Below are positions 13,840-21,776 of a DNA stretch of 40,524 nt, one piece after another; position 1 is the first letter of the stretch; each line of letters starts with the position of its first letter. Both the position numbers and the translations under genes were made by a program. The notes under the pieces were generated by a model. The model was given only the letters and a program-made list of their open reading frames with translations, was not told where the DNA came from and ran no database searches. The stretch lies in IMG/VR virus record IMGVR_UViG_3300011440_000018, positions 1 through 40,524 of that record; one strand, 5' to 3'. Source of the stretch: a virus.

Positions 13840-13874
13840 GGGGCTCCACCGTCACTGACGGCCAGGACAGCCCC
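13840..13874 (+). other. Two-tier stem-loop in the major capsid leader
   Basis: Outer arms GGGGCT (13840-13845) and AGCCCC (13869-13874) enclose a perfect inner hairpin CCGTC-act-GACGG (13849-13861). It lies in the 139-base gap between scaffold and capsid genes and lacks a T-run, so it is probably an RNA-stability or processing structure, not a terminator. Confidence 0.55.
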
Positions 13875-13918
13875 GGGCGGGGTAGGCCAGCGAAGCAGTC
13901 CTCAGGCGAGCATAGGCG

Positions 13919-13928
13919 CGTGTAAACG
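13919..13928 (+). repeat. Motif A copy upstream of the major capsid gene
   Basis: Exact CGTGTAAACG, 27 bases before the capsid start codon. Confidence 0.8.
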
Positions 13929-13955
13929 CAGGCTTAACTTCGTCTGGAGGCCCTC

Positions 13956-14927
13956 ATGGCATTCCCCAACGTATCCGACATCGTCGCCACGACGATCCAG
14001 TCGCGCACCCGCAAGATCGCGGACAACGTGACCAAGAACAACGCGCTGTACATGCGTCTCGACCAGCGCGGCAACCGCAAGCCCTTCTCGGGCGGCAACG
14101 TGATCTACCAGGAACTGTCCTTCGCGCAGAACGCGAACGGTGGCTGGTACAGCGGGTACGACCTGCTGCCGGTGGCCGCGAGCGACGTCATCTCGGCGGC
14201 TGAGTTCAACATCAAGCAACTCGCCTGCCCGGTGACCATGTCCGGTCTGGAGCAAATCCAGAACGCGGGCAAGGAGCAGATGATCGACCTGCTGGAAGGC
14301 CGCATCAACGTCTCCGAGGCGACGATGGCGAACCTGATGGCCGAGGGCATCTACGCCGACGGCACGACCTACGCAGGCAAGTCCCTGACGGGCCTGGGCG
14401 CTGCGATGCCCGCGCTGGCGCCAGCCTCGCAGGTCACCGCCTACGGCGGCATCGTGGGCTCGACATGGCTGTTCTGGACGTCGAAGTACACGCTGACGGC
14501 AGCGCAGACGGCGGCGAACATCCAGGGCTTCATGAACACGATGTGGGCCTCGCTGATCCGTGGCACCGACAGGCCCGACCTGATCGTGCAGGACAACGTA
14601 GCCTGGGGCGTGTACCTTGCGTCACTGCAAGCGCAGCAGCGCTTCACCTCGCCCGAGGTGGGCAACCTGGGCTTCCCGAGCGTGAAGTACATGGACGCCG
14701 ACGTCGTGCTCGACGGCGGCATCGGTGGCTTCTGCCCGGCGAACACGACCTTCTTCCTGAACACGAAGTACATCTTCCTGCGCCCCCATAGCGCACGGGA
14801 CATGGTGCCGTTGTCGCCCAACAAGCGCTACGCCGTGAACCAGGACGCCGAGGTGAGCATCCTGGCCTGGGCGGGGAATCTGACCTGCTCTGGACGTCAG
14901 TTCCAGGGCCGGTTGGTCGGAGCCTGA
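13956..14927 (+). CDS. Major capsid protein (323 aa)
   Basis: Builds the icosahedral head, most likely with an HK97-type fold. The N-terminal segment (SDIVATTIQSRTRKIADN, then VTKNNALYMRL) is the conserved N-arm and first helix of a large podovirus capsid family. The rest is alpha/beta with long Ala/Gly loops and a beta-rich C-terminus. Position directly after the scaffold, length and the strong GGAGG ribosome site fit. No internal cleavage motif or fused protease is evident. It is followed by an intrinsic terminator. Confidence 0.88.
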   Translation: MAFPNVSDIVATTIQSRTRKIADNVTKNNALYMRLDQRGNRKPFSGGNVIYQELSFAQNANGGWYSGYDLLPVAASDVISAAEFNIKQLACPVTMSGLEQIQNAGKEQMIDLLEGRINVSEATMANLMAEGIYADGTTYAGKSLTGLGAAMPALAPASQVTAYGGIVGSTWLFWTSKYTLTAAQTAANIQGFMNTMWASLIRGTDRPDLIVQDNVAWGVYLASLQAQQRFTSPEVGNLGFPSVKYMDADVVLDGGIGGFCPANTTFFLNTKYIFLRPHSARDMVPLSPNKRYAVNQDAEVSILAWAGNLTCSGRQFQGRLVGA

Positions 14928-14939
14928 TCAAGGGCATTC

Positions 14940-14973
14940 GGCGGGCGGCGTGTAAACGCCCCCGCCCCTTTTT
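14940..14973 (+). terminator. Intrinsic terminator after the capsid gene, motif A in the loop
   Basis: GGCGGG-c-GGCG pairs with CGCCCCCGCC, followed by CCTTTTTC. The six-base loop TGTAAA and its closing bases are exactly the motif A sequence. It would reduce read-through from capsid to tail genes. Confidence 0.8.
14949..14958 (+). repeat. Motif A copy forming a terminator loop
   Basis: Exact CGTGTAAACG in which the outer CG pairs belong to the stem of the terminator. Confidence 0.8.
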
Positions 14974-14991
14974 CATTCAAGGAGCAACACC

Positions 14992-15594
14992 ATGCCCGCA
15001 GGACTTCCCGGCAGCACGCTTGTCCAGAACCTCGCCAACCCGAGCCTGGGCAACTTCGTCATCTTCGATCTGCTCTCGGGCCCGAAGGGTTCGCCGAAGG
15101 ATCGTGACGTTGACGTCCCTTACCTTGGCCTGCCCGCAGGCACGGGCTTCGCGGCCAGCGGCAACGCATCGACGGGTGGCCTGTCCACCGGCATCGGCTT
15201 CGGCTCGCCGCCGATCATCGGCCTGACGGCCCCCGACTCGATCAAGGCGGCGGGCTTCAGCGACGACTACACCCCAGGCATCACCAAGCCCGACGGCACG
15301 GCGTCGGCCAACAGCACGATCATGTACATCGGCGGCGGCAAGAGCGATGCCACGGGTGCCCCGGTGCCCTACACGGCGGGCTGGGGCATCGGCGGCGCGG
15401 GCCAGGGCGGCTCGCGTGACGCGGGCGCAGGACCGGCCTTCACGGGCTTCGTCATCAAGCTGGTGACGGCCACGGGCGCCGTGGTGACGGGCGGCGCCGT
15501 CGAGGCGGGCTACTCAAACCGTTCGGGCCTCGCGCTGGTGACGGGCCAGTCGGTGTTCGGTTCCTTCGGCACCGCAAGCGCGGCCCCGGCCTGA
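14992..15594 (+). CDS. Gly-rich virion protein, possible head decoration (200 aa)
   Basis: Not recognised by family. Gly, Ala, Ser and Thr dominate and the sequence alternates turns with short strands, the composition of capsid decoration or fibre proteins. It has no Cys and only few basic residues. A strong AAGGAG ribosome site and the place directly after the major capsid gene suggest an abundant structural protein. Decoration is inferred from position. Confidence 0.65.
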   Translation: MPAGLPGSTLVQNLANPSLGNFVIFDLLSGPKGSPKDRDVDVPYLGLPAGTGFAASGNASTGGLSTGIGFGSPPIIGLTAPDSIKAAGFSDDYTPGITKPDGTASANSTIMYIGGGKSDATGAPVPYTAGWGIGGAGQGGSRDAGAGPAFTGFVIKLVTATGAVVTGGAVEAGYSNRSGLALVTGQSVFGSFGTASAAPA

Positions 15595-15602
15595 TGGGCC
15601 TT

Positions 15603-15627
15603 GCCGCCACTGCGGCGCAGTGGCGGC
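15603..15627 (+). other. Perfect 10-base-pair hairpin before the lectin-like gene
   Basis: GCCGCCACTG (15603-15612) and CAGTGGCGGC (15618-15627) with a five-base loop, in the 49-base gap between two structural genes. No T-run follows, so it is more likely an mRNA stabiliser or processing signal than a terminator. Confidence 0.6.
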
Positions 15628-15643
15628 ATCACCGGAGAAGGTC

Positions 15644-16900
15644 ATGGCCGTAGTCGATATTTTCGAGAAGCCTGGGGTTCCATTCAGCACGACGGAAGAC
15701 GTCTACAGCACGACAGCCATCGGCGTTGCGCTGCCTACCGTTGAAACGGAGAGCGTCGTCAACCCGGCGATGGGCGGCGGCGCTTCGGCGCCGGTCCTGC
15801 CGCCAGTCGAGTTCAACGCCCTGGACCCCATCACGGCCCCGGAGCCTTTTGAGGGGTCGCCCTATAGCCTGAACATTGCGTCGCACTTCCAGAACGGCGC
15901 GCCGCAGATTTTCTACTCGATCTTCTCGGGCGCGCTGCCGCCCGGTCTGTCGCTGGGCTCTGGCACAGGCCGCGTCACGGGCACGCCGCTGGCGGGCGGT
16001 CCTGGCGGCGCAGTGGTCTTCCGGGCTACAGACTCTCGCGGCGCCAACGCCAACAGCAACTCGGTGGTGTTCGCGGCGACGGCTCCCGCAGGCAGCGGCA
16101 CGGGCCTGCTCGATGCGTATGCCACCGGCATGTGGTCGGCGTGCTCGCTGCGCCGTCTTGCTGCGGGCTCTGGCCCGTGCCTGCGTATCCGCAGGGCCGA
16201 CAACCTCACCGAAGCCGACATCCCGTTCGTGACGGGCGCAGGCGGCGCGGTCAACGCGGCCACGCTCAATGCCTTCGTTGCCGGTACGACGGGGCAGGTG
16301 GTTCGGCTCTACGACCAGACCGGGGCTGGTAACCACTTCGCGCCGACGGCAGTCGGGCAACTGGTGTGGAACGGGACGGGGCTTGTCACCATCGCTGGCG
16401 GCATGGAACTGCGTTCGGCCAACGCGCTGCCTGTCAGCGCAACGTTGACGGTCCTGGCTCGCGGCATCCTGGCCGCTACGAACAGCGGCAATGCAGGCAA
16501 TGCGTTTCAGAGCGTGGGCTGGAACGATGCTGCCAACGGCATGATCAACACCGGCAGTTCGGCGAACACGACCCGTGTTGACATCGGCGGCGCGAGCGCG
16601 AGCGTCAAGGTGGGACTGTGGTCGCCGAGCTACGACATCTCGGCGCTGGTGCGAACCCGCATGACCGTCTTCAACTGCGGTCTGGTGGGCAACGCCGCCT
16701 GCGTCTACTACACCAACGGCGCGAATGCAGGGCTGACGCAGAACTACGCACCAGCGGGCACCTTGACCACGCTTGCTGGCGTGGTGCTGCGTCACACTGG
16801 CGGCGGCAACTCCCCCTACACGTTTGTCGATGACGTCGTGTGGACTACGGCGTTGTCAGCGGCCAACGCAGCGGCCATCCACACGATCCTGAGCGCCTGA
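15644..16900 (+). CDS. Ig-like plus AbfB-like/lectin-type virion surface protein (418 aa)
   Basis: Residues about 67-146 form a putative Ig-like domain: SGALPPGLSLGSGTGRVTGTP is the hallmark of the He_PIG group. Residues about 155-260 match the pattern of the arabinofuranosidase B catalytic-like domain often found in phage fibres: CSLRRL..GPCLRIRRADNLTEADIPF, then AFV...VVRLYDQTGAGNHF. The remainder is a beta-rich concanavalin-type fold. Together they suggest a carbohydrate-binding, surface-exposed protein for host attachment or capsid decoration. I cannot confirm an active enzyme. ATG at 15644 follows GGAGAAGG. Confidence 0.75.
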   Translation: MAVVDIFEKPGVPFSTTEDVYSTTAIGVALPTVETESVVNPAMGGGASAPVLPPVEFNALDPITAPEPFEGSPYSLNIASHFQNGAPQIFYSIFSGALPPGLSLGSGTGRVTGTPLAGGPGGAVVFRATDSRGANANSNSVVFAATAPAGSGTGLLDAYATGMWSACSLRRLAAGSGPCLRIRRADNLTEADIPFVTGAGGAVNAATLNAFVAGTTGQVVRLYDQTGAGNHFAPTAVGQLVWNGTGLVTIAGGMELRSANALPVSATLTVLARGILAATNSGNAGNAFQSVGWNDAANGMINTGSSANTTRVDIGGASASVKVGLWSPSYDISALVRTRMTVFNCGLVGNAACVYYTNGANAGLTQNYAPAGTLTTLAGVVLRHTGGGNSPYTFVDDVVWTTALSAANAAAIHTILSA

Positions 16901-16902
16901 TC

Positions 16903-17295
16903 ATGCTCATCGCAGGCGTACTCAAGTTCGATCCCGAGGGCCGGATCATCCTGTCGAGCGGTCCGGCTGTTGACTTCAATGGCGGCACGCCCATCGGTGC
17001 AGACGGGGGCTTGGCCGCTGCGGCGGGCTTCGACCCGGATGTGCATTTGGGCGGCATCGGCTACCTCGACGACGGCCAGATCACCGACAGCGACAACCCC
17101 CTGGTCGGGCCTACGGGCCCGGTCACCAACGGCCTGGGCCAGATTCGCATCAGCACTGGCCTGCCTGCGATGTGGTACGCGGGCCTGCCGCTGACCGCCG
17201 AGGGCTTCCTGGCTGTATCCCCGGGCGTCATCCCGCCGCCTGACCTGGGCGCATTCGATGATTCCTTCGACCCATCCTTCGACATCGGAGATTGA
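16903..17295 (+). CDS. Hypothetical structural protein (130 aa)
   Basis: Not recognised. Beta-rich and Gly/Asp/Pro-rich (FDPEGRIILSSG, GLGQIRISTGLPAMWYAGLPLT), with an acidic, Phe/Asp-rich tail (FDDSFDPSFDIGD). The tail looks like a short linear contact motif. It follows the lectin-like gene by two bases and precedes the next by one, which suggests assembly into the same surface structure. Confidence 0.65.
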   Translation: MLIAGVLKFDPEGRIILSSGPAVDFNGGTPIGADGGLAAAAGFDPDVHLGGIGYLDDGQITDSDNPLVGPTGPVTNGLGQIRISTGLPAMWYAGLPLTAEGFLAVSPGVIPPPDLGAFDDSFDPSFDIGD

Positions 17296-17296
17296 C

Positions 17297-17866
17297 ATGG
17301 CCCGCAAGACGATGCTCGCGCTCCTGGCCCAGGCCGACGCGACCCTGCCCGACAACATCACGCAGGACATCACCGCCGCCGACGTCCGCAACATGGTCAA
17401 GGACTTCATCGACACGGTCACGCCCGGCTACGGCATCCTGTCGTCAGATACGTTGACCCTTGTAGCCCTGGGCGTGGCGCCGCAGATCGTCACCTACGCC
17501 GACGTCCTGGCCGAGACTGCTGGCTACGTCGTGGACCCGGTGCTGGGCACCATCGAGCGGCTGGCGGGCGGCTTGCCGTCCACCGTGAACCGCATCTCAT
17601 TCAACTGCGACCTTGCCGCGCCCGCTGGCGACGAGGTGGTCTTCAGCCTGTTCAGGGACGGCGTGGACATCCCTGGCGGCACGACGGTCAGCGGCCAGGG
17701 CCTGGGCAACTTCGTGCAGGCCGCATTCAGCGTCGGCACCACCGCCGAGGATGCGCTCGATCACACCTACACGATCAGGGCGAGCAAGGTCACGGGAGGC
17801 GCCGACAACGTCGAACTGGCGAACGTCCGCTTCTTCGTGGAGTACGTGCCGACCATCGGCATCTGA
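17297..17866 (+). CDS. Hypothetical virion protein (189 aa)
   Basis: The first 50 residues are helical (DITAADVRNMVKDFIDTV), a pattern often seen at the start of phage fibre and head-fibre proteins where it forms the attachment part. The rest is beta-rich and jelly-roll-like (RISFNCDLAAPAGDEVVFSLFRDGVDIPGG and following strands to the C-terminus). A trimeric head fibre or decoration protein is plausible. No exact family assigned. Confidence 0.65.
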   Translation: MARKTMLALLAQADATLPDNITQDITAADVRNMVKDFIDTVTPGYGILSSDTLTLVALGVAPQIVTYADVLAETAGYVVDPVLGTIERLAGGLPSTVNRISFNCDLAAPAGDEVVFSLFRDGVDIPGGTTVSGQGLGNFVQAAFSVGTTAEDALDHTYTIRASKVTGGADNVELANVRFFVEYVPTIGI

Positions 17867-17867
17867 G

Positions 17868-17877
17868 CGTTTACACG
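17868..17877 (-). repeat. Motif A copy in the 17867-17939 gap
   Basis: CGTTTACACG starting one base after the preceding stop codon. The rest of this 73-base gap shows only a ribosome site. Confidence 0.8.
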
Positions 17878-17939
17878 GCGGGTTCAGTGGGATGGCCCGT
17901 CCGAGATTCCCCAACATCCCGCGTACAAGGAGAACCCTC

Positions 17940-18650
17940 ATGTCCCTCGATGCCGCGCAGGTCGAAGCCCTGCAAACCGCTGTCCCAACCGACTGGACGA
18001 AGTTCGACCAGACCGTCGGCGCCGATGCCCGCAAGTTCGGCATGCAGGGCCCCGGAGGCCTGCCGCCCGGCATGGGCCCAGGCCACGACGACAACCTGCA
18101 TGTGCGCTTCTACATGCGCCCGCGCATCGACCCCGAGCGCTCGACGCAGGAGAACCGCCCGATCTACAGGGACGTCCCTCACATCGAAATCATGATCCCC
18201 GGCGACAAGAACAACATCGTCACCGCCGAGGTGTGGGAGCAGCACATCAGGCGCTTCCCGACGCACTGGGCGCAGTTCCAGGCTGGCATCAAGGAGCAGA
18301 TCGTCGGCACGCCGCTGAAGGTGGCGCCGTTCCTCACCGAGAGCCACATCGAGGAACTGGCCTACTTCAAGATTCGCACCATCGAGCAGTTGGCGAACCT
18401 CGCCGACAGCAACATGACCTGGATGGGTGCCCGCGAGATGTCCAACGCGGCCAAGAAGTACCTGCTGACGATCAACGGCAACGAGGCGCTGATGAAGCGC
18501 ATTGAAACTCTGGAGTCCACGGCAGGCAACCGCATCAAGGAACTGGAGGAGCAACTGGCCGAGGCCCGTAGCGCTGCGATGGTCACGAGCAAGGACGACC
18601 CCGACCTGAATGAAGCCCCGCGCACCAAGGCGCCCCTGCGCCGTCGTTAA
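17940..18650 (+). CDS. Hypothetical protein with HhH-like segment and coiled tail (236 aa)
   Basis: Residues 45-125 are beta-rich with many charged and aromatic residues. Around residues 122-150, APFLTESHIEELAYFKIRTIEQLANL resembles a helix-hairpin-helix-like repeat also seen in DNA- or protein-binding modules. Residues 175-215 form a coiled coil (ALMKRIETLESTAGNRIKEL and onward). The C-terminus is basic. Such proteins are found between capsid and adaptor genes in related podoviruses and are probably minor virion components. Confidence 0.7.
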   Translation: MSLDAAQVEALQTAVPTDWTKFDQTVGADARKFGMQGPGGLPPGMGPGHDDNLHVRFYMRPRIDPERSTQENRPIYRDVPHIEIMIPGDKNNIVTAEVWEQHIRRFPTHWAQFQAGIKEQIVGTPLKVAPFLTESHIEELAYFKIRTIEQLANLADSNMTWMGAREMSNAAKKYLLTINGNEALMKRIETLESTAGNRIKELEEQLAEARSAAMVTSKDDPDLNEAPRTKAPLRRR

Positions 18651-18664
18651 CAGGAGCCGCGAGC

Positions 18665-19441
18665 ATGCCCTACCAGATGACAGACTTCTCGACGCTGGCG
18701 AACGTCATCCAGACGGTGTGCTCGCTGCTGTCCCTGCCCAGCCCTGCGGACCCGGCAGGCAGCACCGACAGCAACGTCGGCCTGATGAAGACCGCCGCGA
18801 ACATGGCGAGCCTGGAGATGCTCAATGCCTATGAATGGTCGCAACTGACCAAGATGGGCGAAATCATCGTTGAGACGGCGGTGCCGCCGAGCCCCGGCGA
18901 GGCCACCGAGACGGCCTTCCCGCTGCCCGAGGACTTCTACCGCTTCATCGACCAGACCCAGTGGAACGGGGCGATGCGCTTCCCCGCCGTGGGGCCCGTT
19001 GCACCCCAGGGCTGGATGACCTACATGGTCTTCCCGATCAGCGCCAACTTCACGCTGACATGGCAGATCAGGCAGCGCCAGATTTACTTCCTCAACGCGC
19101 CCGCGCCGCCCGGCCAGCCCTTCAGGTTCATGTACCTGTCGCGTGCGCTGGTGCGTGACGCCGACGACCCCACGCTGTACAAGAACGTCGCCAGCAAGAA
19201 CGGCGACATCTTCCAGCTTGACGGCATCCTCATGTCGCTGCTCACGCGCATCAAGTGGCTTGAAGCCAAGGGCTTCGACAGCGCCGCAGCGGTGCGCGAC
19301 TTCCTGCTGGCCTTCGACTCGCGCATCGGCGCCGAGAAGGGCGCCAACATCCTCAACATGGCCGGTGGCCGTCACGACTACCCGTACATCGGCATCGGCA
19401 ACCTGCCCGAGGCCAGCCTGTACGGCATGCGGCAGAACTGA
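18665..19441 (+). CDS. Head-tail adaptor (tail tubular A-like, 258 aa)
   Basis: Adaptors ring the portal and connect it to the tail nozzle. The mostly helical sequence with an early helix (TLANVIQTVCSLLSL), the PLPEDFYRFIDQTQWN motif at about residues 90-105, WQIRQRQIYFLNAP and the C-terminal helix-turn region match the T7 gp11 / P22 gp4-like adaptor type. Position directly before a nozzle gene fits. Good AGGAG ribosome site. Confidence 0.75.
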   Translation: MPYQMTDFSTLANVIQTVCSLLSLPSPADPAGSTDSNVGLMKTAANMASLEMLNAYEWSQLTKMGEIIVETAVPPSPGEATETAFPLPEDFYRFIDQTQWNGAMRFPAVGPVAPQGWMTYMVFPISANFTLTWQIRQRQIYFLNAPAPPGQPFRFMYLSRALVRDADDPTLYKNVASKNGDIFQLDGILMSLLTRIKWLEAKGFDSAAAVRDFLLAFDSRIGAEKGANILNMAGGRHDYPYIGIGNLPEASLYGMRQN

Positions 19442-19460
19442 TTACTGGTAACGAAATGGC
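19439..19460 (+). repeat. Motif B copy between adaptor and the next gene
   Basis: TGATTACTGGTAACGAAATGGC: the adaptor TGA stop opens it and the next ATG closes it, so the whole gap is the motif. It contains the short inverted repeat TTAC-TG-GTAA. Confidence 0.8.
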
Positions 19461-19689
19461 CGTCGTCCTTCCCCCTGGCTGGGTCATCAATCCGCTGGTC
19501 GAGCACGTTCCTGACCCGAATTTCCCGGGCATCCTGGCCGGGCCCGGCTTCACGCGCCTGACCTACATCTGCACCGATCAGAACGGCCAGACCGTCTGCG
19601 CCAGCGGGGCCCTGGAGGACTGTGAAGCCCAGGCCTTGACGGCGGCGCAGTCGCGCACGCAGCAGCAACCCTACGACGAGGCCCTCTGA
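19456..19689 (+). CDS. Hypothetical protein (77 aa)
   Basis: Not recognised. N-terminal beta strands and Pro/Gly loops (LPPGWVINPLVEHVPDPNFPG), two or three Cys, then an Ala/Gln helix. It starts at the end of a motif B copy with no classical ribosome site, and its stop overlaps the nozzle ATG. Probably a small tail component. Confidence 0.65.
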   Translation: MAVVLPPGWVINPLVEHVPDPNFPGILAGPGFTRLTYICTDQNGQTVCASGALEDCEAQALTAAQSRTQQQPYDEAL

Positions 19690-21350
19690 TGCCCATCCAG
19701 GCCTACGCCCACCCCCGCCGCACGACGCCGCGCCGCAGCACGCAGACGCGCAACCACTTGGCCTTCGCCTACCCGGCGCCGCAGAAGGGGATCAATACCG
19801 CGCAGCCGCTGCCCGGTGGCGATCCGATGACGGCGATCCGGCTGGAGAACCTGATCCCTCGTGCCCTGGGGGTGCAACTGCGCCGGGGCTACCTGCGCTG
19901 GCAGTCCAACCTCGACGGCGAGGTGCGGTCCTTCCTGAAGTACCAAGCGCCCAACGGCACCGAGGAACTGTTCGCGGCCACCAGCGAGGGCAAGATTTAC
20001 GACGTCACGCTGCCGCTGCCGTCGGTCACGGTCCCGGTGCCCGTGGCGACGGTGATCAATGGCGCGCCGCCCGGCGAATGGACGTCTCTCAACTTCGTGA
20101 CCGGCGCGGGTGTGCATGTCCTGGTGGCCGTGAACCCTGGGGGTGGCTACTGGATTTACGACGGCGCCAACTTCATCCAGATCACGCTGGGCGCTGGCGC
20201 CAATCAGGTCAGCAACATCGACCCCGACACGTTCGTCTTCGTGACGGTCTTCAGGAATCGGCTCTGGTTCCTGACCGAGAACAGCGCGAGCGCGTGGTAC
20301 CTGCCGCTGGGTGTGTACTTCGGGGCTGCTATCGAATTCCCCTTCGGCCCGATGCTGCCCAACGGCGGGGCCCTGGCGGCGCTGGTCAACTGGACGTACG
20401 ACGGCAGCGGCGGCGATGGCGCGGGCACCAGCGGCGGCGGCACCATGAACAGCCAACTGGTGGTGATCAGCGAGCAGGGCGACGTCCTGGTCTACGGCCA
20501 CGCCGACGCCGTCAACCCGACTCTGTTCCAGGGCGTCGAGGGCCGCTGGTACGTGGGCCGTGTGCCGGTGGGCAGGCGCTTCTTCAGCACCTACATGGCC
20601 GACGTCATCATCCTGTCCGAGCGCGGCATGTGCTTCATGTCGGAACTGATGCGCGGCCAGGGCTTCTTCACCAACGTCGGCAACGCCCAGGCGATCAACA
20701 GTTCGCTGGCGGGCGAAATCTCGCGCTCGCTGGACACGCGCTACTGGGAGGTGGTCTTCCTGCCCAGCCAGCAGATGGTGGTGATCAATCGCGCCGAAAT
20801 CAACGTCGAGAATCTCCAGTGGGTCTACGAGGTGAACAACCGCGCCTTCGCCATGCTGCGCGGCATCCCGATGCTGACCCTGGCGCAACTTGGTAGCCGC
20901 GTTTACACGGGCGATCTGGATGGCCGTGTCTGGCAGGCCTTTGAGGGCAACTCGGACGGTCACGTTGACGACATCCCCGGGCTCGACTTGGAGGGCATCG
21001 TCGTGACCGCCTTCCAGGCGCTGGGCGATCCGGTGCGCGTCAAGCGCTTCCTGATGGCCCGGCCCAGCTTCATCTCGCAAGCAGCCCCGGGCGTCATGGT
21101 GCAGATGAATAACGAATGGAACCTGGGCATCACGGGCGCCGCGCCGCCGTACTTGGCCGCTGGCGGCAGCTTGTGGGACTCGGGCCTGTGGGACGTCGCG
21201 GTCTGGTCGGGTGAGGGATCGTCCTACGAATACTGGGCGGGCGTCACTGGCACGGGCCGCTACGGCTCGCTGGCGCTGCGCGTGCGCGGTCCTGCTGACC
21301 TGATCTTCGTCGGCTGGCAGGCGCTGGTTGAAGCCGGGGGCATCTTGTGA
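19689..21350 (+). CDS. Tail nozzle / tail tubular B-like protein (553 aa)
   Basis: Forms the tail tube through which DNA passes. The chain is beta-rich throughout with repeated short strands and aromatic turns (GEVRSFLKYQAPNGTEELFA, GGYWIYDGANFIQITLG, RNRLWFLTENSASAWYLPL), the pattern of the beta-propeller-like nozzle proteins (T7 gp12, P22 gp10). It follows the adaptor, as in those phages. ATG overlaps the preceding stop; its end overlaps the next start (GTGA). Confidence 0.8.
   Translation: MPIQAYAHPRRTTPRRSTQTRNHLAFAYPAPQKGINTAQPLPGGDPMTAIRLENLIPRALGVQLRRGYLRWQSNLDGEVRSFLKYQAPNGTEELFAATSEGKIYDVTLPLPSVTVPVPVATVINGAPPGEWTSLNFVTGAGVHVLVAVNPGGGYWIYDGANFIQITLGAGANQVSNIDPDTFVFVTVFRNRLWFLTENSASAWYLPLGVYFGAAIEFPFGPMLPNGGALAALVNWTYDGSGGDGAGTSGGGTMNSQLVVISEQGDVLVYGHADAVNPTLFQGVEGRWYVGRVPVGRRFFSTYMADVIILSERGMCFMSELMRGQGFFTNVGNAQAINSSLAGEISRSLDTRYWEVVFLPSQQMVVINRAEINVENLQWVYEVNNRAFAMLRGIPMLTLAQLGSRVYTGDLDGRVWQAFEGNSDGHVDDIPGLDLEGIVVTAFQALGDPVRVKRFLMARPSFISQAAPGVMVQMNNEWNLGITGAAPPYLAAGGSLWDSGLWDVAVWSGEGSSYEYWAGVTGTGRYGSLALRVRGPADLIFVGWQALVEAGGIL
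20900..20909 (-). repeat. Motif A copy inside the nozzle gene
   Basis: CGTTTACACG read in the frame C-GTT-TAC-ACG (Val-Tyr-Thr). Confidence 0.75.
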
Positions 21351-21766
21351 TCACGACGCAAGACCAAGCCGCCCTGGTGCAGTGGCTCTGCGAGCGCATC
21401 GGCCTGACGCCTTCGTACGACATCAGGGCCATCGGCAGCTTGTCCTTCGTTGACCAGTCGCTGCGCGGCGTCGTCGCCTACGACGGGTTCAACGGCGCGA
21501 GCGTCGTCATGCACATGGCGGGCGAGCCCGGCTGGCTCGACAAGACCGTGCTGCACGCCGCCTTCGACTACCCGTTCCGGGTGATGGGCTGCAATCAGGT
21601 GCTGGCCTTCGTGCCGAGCGGCAACGACGTCGCGCTCGACATCGACCAGCGCCTGGGGTTTGAGGTGGTGGTCGAGCTTGAGGGGGCGCACCCCGATGGC
21701 TCGCTGTTCGTGCTTCGCATGAAGCGCGAGAATTGCAAGTGGATCGCGCCCCGGCGCACGCACTGA
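21347..21766 (+). CDS. GNAT-like virion-associated protein (139 aa)
   Basis: The region FDYPFRVMGCNQVLAFVPSGNDVALDIDQRLGFEVV resembles the C-terminal half of GNAT acetyltransferases, in which a helix, strand and GF element carry the acetyl-CoA site. T7 gp13-type internal proteins in many phages look like this too. The clear R/Q-x-x-G-x-G/A acyl-CoA loop is not seen, so enzymatic activity is doubtful. It lies between the nozzle and the ejection proteins, pointing to a virion or assembly role. Confidence 0.65.
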   Translation: MITTQDQAALVQWLCERIGLTPSYDIRAIGSLSFVDQSLRGVVAYDGFNGASVVMHMAGEPGWLDKTVLHAAFDYPFRVMGCNQVLAFVPSGNDVALDIDQRLGFEVVVELEGAHPDGSLFVLRMKRENCKWIAPRRTH

Positions 21767-21776
21767 GGAGCCTCAC

